NCBI GenBank assembly: GCA_964023275.1
Contig: OZ029927.1
Location: 1,845,715 to 1,909,714 of the forward strand
Length of the DNA stretch: 64,000 nt
Direction of reading: 5' to 3'
Source: Norana najaformis
Lineage: Eukaryota; Annelida; Clitellata; Crassiclitellata; Hormogastridae
The position numbers and the translations under genes are program-made. The notes under the pieces are model-generated. The model was given only the letters and a program-made list of their open reading frames with translations. It did not search any database and was not told the origin of the DNA. Shown one piece after another: positions 52,351-61,448 of the stretch (its first letter is position 1; each line of letters opens with the position of its first letter).

Positions 52351-53633
52351 ATGATCCATCTTCAAAAAGAACCTAAGCCGGCATCTCCTTTTCAGCATCT
52401 AAGCAGCAGCAGCATCCTAACTATTGGCAAGGTAAGACAACATGGTAAGTAAGGTTTAGATCTTCTTTTGTTGCACGCCTCTTTCAACTACAAACTTTAG
52501 AGGTGTTGTACTGAAATTGAAGAATCTTTCGTTTGATGAGCACTCAAGCGGCAGCCTATTCTTACAGACAACGCAGCTTTCATTCATTCATTTATTCATT
52601 CAGAACATTTGTACATAACACCCCATCAAGATGACAAAGAACTGTCAATTTCGAGCGATAGTTCTGAGCACAACAATCAGGATTTTAATATTTATAGAAT
52701 AAAAAAATTCAAAAGCTATAAATGCCTCGATCAGCATCGCTAAGCAGTTGTGCCGCAAGGATTTCGAGGTCTTTACGACCCAAACATTGTTTTCCGTCTC
52801 CAGTTTGAACCTACAAACTCTACAGCGAATGTTTTATCTATGTTACCAGAAAAACGCTCTCTCAATGAGCTCATCCAATCTTCTATAGCGCCATTAGCAT
52901 AATGCTCAAAACAGTTTTGAAATTAAACTGCAATCCAATTGGTCAAAGAGAAAGGAAGGCACATATCGCTAAGCTGAGAAAGCAAGTAACAAAATGATAA
53001 GTTTTGATTTTAGGCGTCAACGTCGTCCAGCAGCCGAGCAGAGTGGACAGAACTGGGTAGCGGATTACAAAGTTCTGACCAGCCACCCAGAATGTCCAAG
53101 AGCCGAAAACTATCTTAATGCGATGATGCACAGTGTCGTTTACATTATTTGCTGGTCTGATTGGTGAGTCATGAACAAAAACAGTTGTTTGATTTAAATG
53201 TAAAACCTTCTGCGCTGTAAAAAAACTAACAGATTTGAACTGAATTCTCTGTTAAATAGACATCTAGTGTAGTGAATGTAATACCGAAGTAAGGATTAAT
53301 TCAAGTGATCGTCACTCAGCACAGTTTCTTGTAAGATCATCGTTTAACTTCATCAATAGACAATGTGTAGGCCTACACGCATTGTATGCATACAAGCAAG
53401 TAAGTAAGTAAGTGTATTCTTTATTAACCAGTAGCTAATCGCACATCGTATGTATGTTTGTATGTAGCTGACAACAACAGGTGCCTTCTTATCCGACGTT
53501 CTGCGTAAATCATGTCGCAGGTTAAAGTGACATGATGACTAAGTTTGCCATCTTCGAGTCACTCTACGACCTGTGGCAAAGCTTTGCTACCAAGAACCCC
53601 TACAGCGCATGTCTCATGAACTATGAGGGCTGA
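52351..53633 (+). CDS. Putative small multi-exon gene, unknown product
   Basis: Exon 1: ATG at 52351 to donor after 52431 (27 codons). Exon 2: 53014-53163, with acceptor GATTTTAG and donor ATTG|GTGAGT. Read in phase with exon 1, exon 2 ends at a TAA (53116-53118), giving a Ser-rich 61-aa product. Exon 2 is also open throughout in another frame with more protein-like text (AEQSGQNWVADYKVLTSHPE and NAMMHSVVYIICWSD). That frame could join in phase to a 3' exon starting after TTAAAG at 53526 (MMTKFAIFESLYDLWQSFAT) with TGA at 53631-53633, but it would need a different first exon. I cannot decide between the two models and recognise neither. Confidence 0.35.
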
Positions 53634-53722
53634 GGTCGGTCCGTAACACTGCAATCGTTCATTAAGCATTTGCGAGTATGGATCTCAGGCAAACAGGCCT
53701 AGACACAATACATTTGCCAAAT

Positions 53723-53745
53723 GATATATATATATATATATATAA
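53723..53745 (+). repeat. (TA)n microsatellite
   Basis: A short TA dinucleotide run followed by AAGCGCCTTCACA, resembling the end of the dispersed retroelement tails. Confidence 0.85.
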
Positions 53746-54135
53746 AGCGCCTTCACACATTCTTCTAAGGCGCTGTATAAATGTATACATAGCTAACGTA
53801 GAATCAGGTCTGTACATGCGCTGTATAACTCATCACTGGCTTAATGTTTATTCGGGATCTTGCGGGTCTCTGGAGCTCCGGGAAAACGAAGAAATTTCCT
53901 TCACATTTTGTGGTTGATGAAAACATGCCAACATGCTGTTGAAATTCTCGTTTTACGCCCTATCTATCTTAAGTCTGCACAAAGGGCATCTGTATTTCCA
54001 TTCTGCTTCATACTGCGCTACTATTTCCATCTTTCCATAAATATCGGACGAATGCTAGTATCATCTCAATCGTACTAATTCAAATAATTACAAGTGTCTC
54101 GTGAATATTCATAAGATGATGGGTTTGCGTGACTA

Positions 54136-54277
54136 GTTCCAGGAGCCGTCCTGACCTTGACCTTGGAACGTTATTACTCCGTTGATGACGGCTCGAGTCC
54201 CGCGACTGATGTGTCCATCGCTGGCAGAGCACAGCACGTGACCAGGGACGCAGTGGACGTTTCCTCCATGAGGAATC
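54136..54277 (-). CDS. Exon-like segment with stop, unknown product
   Basis: It follows acceptor TGTGTTTTAG. The phase-0 frame encodes IPHGGNVHCVPGHVLCSASD and GHISRGTRAVINGVITF, ending at a TAG. The acceptor and first bases are duplicated at about 54565-54583 (TGTGTTTTAGATTCCTC). It vaguely recalls the N-terminal VPGxxLC of exosome Csl4-type proteins, but this is too weak for a name. No upstream exon was located. Confidence 0.25.
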
Positions 54278-54629
54278 TAAAACACATGCGACACTGAAAC
54301 TGAAGACTTCGTTCGTTCATTCTGTCTCTGACGTAACAACTATTATTTAACCAGATGAGCATTGATGCCATCACCTGTACAACCTTATGCTCTAATTGAA
54401 AGACGCTATTGCGGCAGCTCTGTGTTCCCTCTGAGTTCTCTTTTTGACACCAAACGATGTAAACCTGATTGTCTGTATATTTCCTCAACTATCGATGATC
54501 AATAAAGTAATTTCAGTTCAATTTTTAATTTAAACGAAAAACTGAAGAAATTTTGCCCTGATGTCTTGCATGAAGAGGAATCTAAAACACACACGTCTTG
54601 GAAATTCATAATTTCATTAGTTTTTATTT

Positions 54630-54795
54630 CCATTTGTACACTTATTACACGCGCAAGGTCAGTATATCTAAATTGGAAGTAGGCACAAGCAATTTGTCCA
54701 TGGTCGCTACAATAAGTCCGTTCACCAGACTCGAACCCGCAATCGTTGAACCACAGAACCAGCGTGCTACCGAACAGACGACCTTGCCGCATAGG
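54630..54795 (-). mobile_element. tRNA-derived SINE with clear B box
   Basis: On the minus strand: GTAGCACGCTGGTTCTGTGG then CGATTGCGGGTTCGAGTCTG (B box), then a body ending CGTGTAATAAGTG. This is the best preserved head of its family in the window. Confidence 0.7.
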
Positions 54796-55159
54796 ATCAC
54801 AGTTTGTTCTCTCGTTCTGTCGTTTTAACTGATGGGGAAAAGGGAAGAATTTTGTAGTATTGTTGGTTTTGGAAGAAGGGGAAAGCTTGTTTGTCACTGG
54901 ATCGTAGCTGGCCGGCTCCGATTCATTATGCAACAGCGGTCAGTGTTGGGTGATAGGTTACAAACATTGCCAGACAGAGGTGCCTGCATTTGAGTGTAGA
55001 TTAGTACAGGATAGACAATGTACAGAGGCTATTTTAGGCAATTCCAGAGGCTATTGCAATCTGGAGACCAATAAATAGCAGTACTATCTTGGAATCAATC
55101 GGTGTATTAGCAAGTCTGAGCACCAATGAAGACAGAAGACAGACGTAATTGTCTCGTTG

Positions 55160-55445
55160 GCTCTGCTCTATTATACTTTAGGGACTTCTGCATTTCAATC
55201 TCCTTGGCTCCAGGCCGTAGTATTCTCCGGTCGGCCTCCCTTGGACTTCTGACTGTCCCTCGTATGCGCACTGCTATAGCTCAGTGTGAGAAGCTATGCC
55301 TATGTTGGGTCTAACAGCTGGAATCGCCTTTCCCGAGAGCTGCGGTTCGAGCTTCTCAGTTTGCCCCTTCCGCAGTTTCACTGGTTCGGGTCGGGAGCAA
55401 GTTTATTCCTGAAGTGGCGCTTTATAACTGTCAAATTACAATTGC
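55160..55445 (+). mobile_element. LINE C-terminal end and 3' tail
   Basis: It encodes LLTVPRMRTAIAQCEKLCL, then SNSWNRLSRELRFELLSLPL in an overlapping frame, and ends GTGGCGCTTTATAACTGTCA plus ATTACAATTG. A frameshift separates the two parts. Confidence 0.75.
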
Positions 55446-55694
55446 TTAGTGCGTATAGAGCAGAGTTATCCAACATACCGTTCAAGAGCCATGATCCGGG
55501 CCGCCAAATGGGTTCGTCCGGCCCGCCGAGCCTTTCAAAATATTGATTTTTATGTCAAAATTGTGAACTGCTTACTTGAATACTTGTGTAAGCATAACGA
55601 ATGTCATGTATCCTAGCAGCTGACGTGGAGCAATTGGGATTTTCTCAAAAGGGACATTTTACTGAATAAGCGCAGGAGCCCTGTGCGGGGTGGT

Positions 55695-55901
55695 TTAGTC
55701 GAGTTTTGTTGAAATCGAAATAGTTTGGTTTGTTGAATTATAGTAGTTGCTGTATCTGACCGAGAGTCCAGCGGCGGCAGCGGAGAACTTTGGAGGACAG
55801 CAGAGTCCCTTGCAGGTGAAGGACGAATCCAAGACGGCGGCGATGGCCTGGATGATGGCGACAGCAGCCAACAACGCATCGACGACTACTCTTCCACGAG
55901 G
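55695..55901 (-). CDS. MS4A-like exon 4: TM4 and C-terminus
   Basis: Acceptor TTGCTTCAG, then PRGRVVVDALLAAVAIIQAI and SSFTCKGLCC; stop at 55695-55697. Confidence 0.8.
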   Translation of the reverse strand, partial: PRGRVVVDALLAAVAIIQAIAAVLDSSFTCKGLCCPPKFSAAAAGLSVRYSNYYNSTNQTISISTKLD

Positions 55902-58736
55902 CTGAAGCAATAGAAAACGTAAAGTCACTGTATGAAGACACCTAGGCACTAATCAAAGGTTTGAGGTTCAATTCCCGCGCAGCGAAGAAACATAGTTTCC
56001 CTTTAGCAACTCATTAACATTCTCGTTGTATGGAGTGTGGTGTTATATGGATCGGAAACATGGGCCATCTGAAAAGAAGATGTCAGAAGACTGGAGGCTT
56101 TGAGTTATGGCTATGGCGCAGGATGGAAAAGGTTAGCTGGACAGAGCATAAAACAAACGAAGAGGTGCTTCAACAGTTGGAGGGTGAAAAGATCTGTGAT
56201 GGCTACAGTAAGAACGAAACAGATCAAATGGATTGGACACATACTGAAAGGTGATTCTCTTCTTACAAATATTTTAGATGGAAAAATGGAGGGAAAGAAA
56301 AGAAAAGGAAGACCTAGACAAATGCTACTAGACTGGATGATGGAGGACGGATACGGTAAACTGAACGAAGAGGTCCAACAACATCAGGAATGGCGCCGTT
56401 GGAGGTTCAAACATGTTTTCATGTTTATTGCTCCAGATTCAGAATAAACATTGCACATGTAAATAACATAAATGCTTAAGTGGATGCAAAAATCTACCCA
56501 ATAGGGGCCAAGGTCCCTCTAATCTAGGGCAGCCTGTAACACAATAATATACAGTTGACTAATGCTTGGTGTACGAGCAGTTAATCAATTCTTAACTAAT
56601 ATGAAAACAACATCTGTCAACAAAGAGAACTTGAACGGTGGCAGAGGACTTGAAGAAGAAAACATTCTCATACTCATTAACGACTGTAGCCTGCTGCTGA
56701 TTGCTTCCTCGTCTCACTTGCTAACTCAAATTGCGGTGTAGTGAATGCTTAAAGTGTCACTAATCATTCGTCTTTTTATATCATCGCTTTACATCTAAAT
56801 TCTCTCTTAAATTCTAAAATAATAAATTCTAATCTAATGTCAGAATTTCTATAGCGCCGTCGACAGTAGGCATAAAAATTAGACTGATTTACAAGGTGAA
56901 TTAGTTGCAGACTTACTAAATCAGGTACTATTTAGTTAACGGTAAGTTGTGGAATAACAGCAGCCTTGATGTTTTGGTCTTAATTGGGCTTTGGGGCTAA
57001 TTATTCCAATATGTAATTGATAGATGCTTACGTCGCTGACTGGTTGTATGGGGAGATAGTAGAGCTCATAGTAGAGGCATGTACGTTTCTCAACTGTGGC
57101 CTGTTCGTTGTCTTTGCTGGCAGCAATGACTCCCAGGCAAAACTGCACCGCGGCGACCATCGCAGCAACGATCGACATCGTCAAGTGAGTTATTACCTGT
57201 TCAGGTCAATCGCCCACAGCTCATATCAGTTTTCGAATATGTATTTATAATATTCTGCATTTTTGAATATTTTATTACTGAAATAGACCGTATCTATTTA
57301 GATAAATGTAATGATTTAGTACATATAAACAAACAGACAGACAACAGACAGACAGACAAATGATTTATTACATAAAAACAAACAGACAGACAGCTACTTG
57401 CTACATAAAGACTACTCTGACCTACCATTATATAGACTTTGCAAACGAGCTAACACAGCAAACGTAGATAAGTGCGATTATAAGAAGAATTGCTAAAGAG
57501 AATTTGTGCATCGTAAATCTACCGATAGCAAAGAACAGTTAGGGCCTACTCCGCCTATATGTGAAATAAAGAAGATAGTCTGCTCTCTGAGTAAAGCTTT
57601 ATCTTTATGGAGCAGCCAGAGAGATCTTACCAGACAAGTCGTCTTCTTTCTCTTGGCTAAGATAGCTATCGATCCAGAGATGATATACTGAAAACATATG
57701 CAACATCATTAACCCAACTGTTCATTAGATTCTGTTGTTGATATTATAAAGTAATGCCCAGCGCCATCTGGATTGAAGAATATATCGGCTGAAGCTCAGA
57801 GACAACAGCTTGACAACAACTCGACAACCTTTCCCAATGAATTGCATAGCTGGTAAAGAATTAATTCTTTGGCTACAGAATTTGAATCCGGTACTTTTTC
57901 AGGCAAATCATGCAATATAGCCTACTACTATTTGTGACCCACCCACGCCTACGATTCCTCGCTCAGCTAATGGACATATGGCGTGTTAACAAATGCATTA
58001 TTTAGTTACATACTTACTTAAGCACTGCATGCTGATTACCTTGTCCGCTGCACCTTCGAACCTAAGCGGTCAAAGTGGTGGCCAGGCTTTTTCGGTACTA
58101 CATGATACGTATGATGCATACCCTTACCATACAGAGTGTACAGATTCAGTTCTCGGCTTCATGGAGTCCATGGGATGGTCCTTGTGTTCTACCACTGGAC
58201 TACGTATGCATCTGAGGATTACAGCTGATCCAGGCGTAAGATAACCGATTACCTTGCCCTTTTCACCTTCCACCCTACTGTATATCTACCCAGACGGTGT
58301 GCTTGAGGAAGGTAAGGCACTGAGGGGGCATTCTTGTCTTGTTTATCCCCGATTGTAGGTGAATACCTGTGCCCCTGTGTATGTAGATCAGTAGACTTAC
58401 GATCGTTCCTCCCCAAATTCCGTACCCAATGACCCCAAAGTATCCGCAGTGGACTGGATTGGCGATTCCGAGAGCGATGGAAAAAAGACCAGCAATGATT
58501 TCGATGAGTCCTACGACGACGGTGAACTCGTAGTAAAGAGTACTGAAATGCGTCTTCTGCCTTGGTGCCTCGATGACGATCACCTGTTGCTGAGGCTGCT
58601 GAGGCTGCTGCTGCTGGCGTGCATCTCGACTAGGGCTGCTTGCCATGTGGGGGGCGGGCTGTTCGTACCTGCCCTGGCCGGGGTTTTTGCTCATGGGAAC
58701 CGAAGGGGATGAGAAGGCGTGACCTCGTTCTTCCAT
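55695..58736 (-). CDS. MS4A/CD20-like four-pass membrane protein, 4 exons
   Basis: Exons, 5' to 3': 58401-58736, 57631-57687, 57032-57196, 55695-55901; all junctions are phase 0 with GT-AG sites, giving 254 aa. Residues 1-66 are a cytoplasmic tail with a Gln/Pro tract (QQQQPQQPQQQ, 41-51). TM1 is about 71-92 (FTVVVGLIEIIAGLFSIALG). TM2 spans the exon 1-2 junction (GIWGGTI + YIISGSIAIL); WGG-YIISGS is the family signature, as in human MS4A1. A basic loop with Cys (AKRKKTTCL), TM3 at about 136-157, a Tyr/Cys-containing loop (TCLYYELYYLPIQP), TM4 at about 191-212, and a Cys/Ser-rich tail with KGLCC follow. MS4A proteins sit in the plasma or endosomal membrane and modulate signalling or trafficking; the role here is unknown. 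The 57-bp exon 2 was found from the missing half of TM2. I am confident of the family, not of orthology to any one member. Confidence 0.82.
55990..56450 (+). mobile_element. LINE polyprotein C-terminal relic in MS4A-like intron? No: upstream of exon 4, inside intron 3
   Basis: Overlapping frames encode VLYGSETWA, RRLEA, ELWLWRRMEKVSWTEHKTNE, then TKQIKWIGHILKGDSLL, KKRKGRPRQMLLDWMMEDGY. This WIGHILRGDSLL...GRPRxMLLDWM text is typical of RTE-type LINE C-termini. It lies within MS4A-like intron 3, opposite in strand to the gene, and is broken by frameshifts. Confidence 0.75.
57032..57196 (-). CDS. MS4A-like exon 3: TM3 and extracellular loop
   Basis: It encodes VITHLTMSIVAAMVAAVQFC, LGVIAASKDN and the loop. 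Donor GAC|GTAAGC. Confidence 0.82.
57631..57687 (-). CDS. MS4A-like exon 2: TM2 signature
   Basis: A 19-codon exon between acceptor TTTTCAG and donor CTG|GTAAGA, encoding YIISGSIAILAKRKKTTCL. The family signature and phases make it secure despite its size. Confidence 0.8.
58401..58736 (-). CDS. MS4A-like exon 1: start, Gln/Pro tract, TM1
   Basis: ATG at 58736 (MEERGHAFSSPSVPMSKNPG). Donor ATC|GTAAGT. It encodes TM1 and the first part of TM2. Confidence 0.82.
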
Positions 58737-60519
58737 CCTCTAATAGCCTCCCATTCTAAAACAATGTATGTATGTATGTATGTATGCATGTGTTTTGTCT
58801 AAACGCCGAATATTATGAATACATACTTTCTGAATATACTTCATTGAGATGGCCTCATTTTCGCGAGGATCTACTGTTAGAGGTAATGTGAAACGTCATA
58901 ATGTTGAAATACATATAGAATATGAATTAAGCCAAGTAATATACGCTTTTGCAGCATATAAGATCTAAAGCAATAACTAAATTGAGTAAATATCTCATAG
59001 TACACTCTTCGGGGGAATGCTTGGTAAGAGCAGACACTAGTGAAGCTGAAATACAGAGAGACGCAAACTGAGGTCGACAATCACTAGAAGTTTTGTCCAT
59101 TAATTTTACTTCAAAATAATGAATAGTACATGTTACAATGTGATTGTGTTTTACTACCAGACAGCTAATTTCTATGAGTGTTCTTGATACATTGATGTTT
59201 GTTAATTCCAGATATACTTTTAAGAGTGTAATTAAAGTACATGTAAAGCTCACACGTTACATGGATGGCACACGTATCTCGCTCTTCGACCTTTAGGCTG
59301 GCAATGGTCGAATCCAAGTACATGCATGGTGACAGAGGCATGTATGCGCAAATAACTTGCCCAGGATCGTTACACTGAGTCCCCTCAGCAGGCTCGAACT
59401 CACAAAAGGTTGACCACGGACCAAATTCGCTACATACGGATACGGTGTCTACCTGGTTTAGTTCGCAAGATCTTCAAAATTCGCCAAACATACCTCATGG
59501 TTGAAGTATTTCTATATGCAAACGAAGTGCTTCTTCTGCTTCGATTGAAACAACTGAAATTTCTAAATTTCTCGTTAAATTGTAACATAAACATCGACTG
59601 ATATATTTAACCTAACGATAGGTAGGCCCTATGCTGTCGTATACGCATGTAAAACTATGCGTCCTTCCAGCGCATCTAGGCTGCGCATACTAAAAACTAT
59701 CGATCGATCTAGAAGACGCCAGATGCTCCTTGCTGTTTTAAGTTCTTTCGTCGCCCTTTAACACTTAACATACTGTTAGTTAAAGTTTGGGTTTTTCCGC
59801 CGTCGCCCTGAATTCTCTGTCACCCCGCCCACGTTACCCTGTTTCGCGCGCACCTGTCTCCACTTCGCTACGATTTGACTATTCCTCATTGGATATAATG
59901 CTATCAGTCAACTTATAGGTTAAAGCAGTCTTTTGCATCCAACTGCATACCTATGTATGTAGATACGTAGGGAGGTAGGAAAGTGTATGGCATATATGTG
60001 TACATGCAGTATATGTATGTATATGAACATTTATTCTGCGTCTTTTGTAACCTCTCAGCAGCTCCTCGAAGGCAATAAGTCGACGACAGGTACCACTGGT
60101 ATTCAGGGGTGGAGAGGAATTCGGTGAGTCTGTGAATGACAGACATATAATCCCTCGTTCTAAACTCTGCAGACTCTGCAAGACCCTAGCGTCACTTGGC
60201 CTCCCCGCTTCGAACTCTAGATTCGCCATTAGCATCTTTGCTTATAAAATCAAATTAACGATTGGCCGTCATTTCGATTCATTTTCATTAAGTTTTTCAC
60301 GCAACTAGGACATCACGATTCACAGACAGACGTCGAATGAATTGATTATTTTGATGTCTTGAGTTTCAAAGGACGCAGCCTCTAAACGTCTGTCAGCATG
60401 TCTGGATTGTGTGGCGTTCGTGTGATTTGTGTGGTCTTTCGTATAATTAATGCTTTGTCATCATATATTATAAACCTAAATATACAGAAGGGTATTAGAA
60501 TGAAAAAACACAATAACTA

Positions 60520-60710
60520 CGATGCTACTTCCACTACCACTACTACTACTACCAACCACAATCCATCTACTACTGCTATTACTACTATACTACCACGACG
60601 GCGACTTTCACCACCACAACCACCACCACCACCACAACCACCATCATCACTACTACTGCCACTGCTGCTGCTGATGCTACTACTGCTGCTGGTGCTACTC
60701 ATACTATCCT
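60520..60710 (+). repeat. Trinucleotide microsatellite
   Basis: ACT, CCA and TGC repeats in blocks; open frames on both strands (poly-Thr/Pro/Leu and poly-Ser/Gly) are repeat products. Confidence 0.92.
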
Positions 60711-60959
60711 ATGAAGCATCTCTCTAGCATAATTTTTATATATTGATTCCTGGGAACATAGTTCTTTCTTCCAGTTTAAAAAATGATGATAATGATGATT
60801 CAGTGAATTTTCGTTTCAATTGTGATTGTATTTGCACATGGATGAACACGAAGTGGCTCCATCTGGCTTGTATTCTTGACGTTTCTGTTTCATGTATGTG
60901 TCACCGAAGAAGTTGTGCATCAAATGATAACGATAGTTCTTTCACAACAAATAACATTT

Positions 60960-61165
60960 TTGCATATGTATATGATCAGATATGTATATACTCATATATG
61001 CATATAATCACATATGTATATACTCATATGCATGTAATCACATATGTGTATAATCACATATGTATATACTCATATAGGTATTTACTCATATATGCATATA
61101 ATCACATCTGTATATAACCACATATGTATATAATAACATATGTATATTATACATATAGCCTACAT
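60960..61165 (+). repeat. ATATGTATAT-type tandem repeat
   Basis: Degenerate units of about 16-30 bp built from CATATGTATATACTCATA and CATATAATCACA. This is simple, partly palindromic sequence. Confidence 0.9.
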
Positions 61166-61448
61166 ATACATGTATATACACGACAGTACTTACAACTGTA
61201 TAACCCGCTTATCACTCACTGTGGCTTGCTCAGAAACTGAATAAGATCTAAGATAGGACAACTACTCAGGAAGAAAACGACAGCTGAAAGGGAAGAACAG
61301 AATGGATGCAACAAATTACCAAAGGCTGTAAGTAGGTAAGAAAATGACGAGAAAGAGAAAGGGAGAGACAGCGAGCAAAATGTCGAGGAATAAAGAAAAG
61401 CGACGAAGAAGGATAAAATAGATGTTTTACAGATATTTACATACTACA

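Larger units (their letters stand above)
58737..61448. other. Spacer between MS4A-like gene and transposon
   Basis: No gene is seen. It contains a TATG repeat (58765-58790), a SINE (59270-59445), ACT/CCA trinucleotide repeats (60520-60710) and ATATGTATATACTCATATG-like repeats (60960-61165). The 59750-59900 block is GC-richer (CCCGCCCACG) and could be a regulatory region; nothing specific supports it. Confidence 0.5.

Noticed and set aside
51859-52398. A 179-codon minus-strand frame
   Set aside because: Most of it is poly Ser/Phe/Leu from the purine tract; no domain or splice evidence.
54136-54277. Naming this exon as the exosome subunit Csl4
   Set aside because: Only a VPGxxLC-like match is visible and the expected following motif is absent.
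54630-54795. Possible functional tRNA gene because of a perfect B box
   Set aside because: No cloverleaf with intact acceptor and anticodon arms could be drawn; sister copies show it is a SINE.
54499-54933. A 144-codon minus-strand frame
   Set aside because: It crosses the tRNA-derived SINE at 54630-54795 and shows no family motif.
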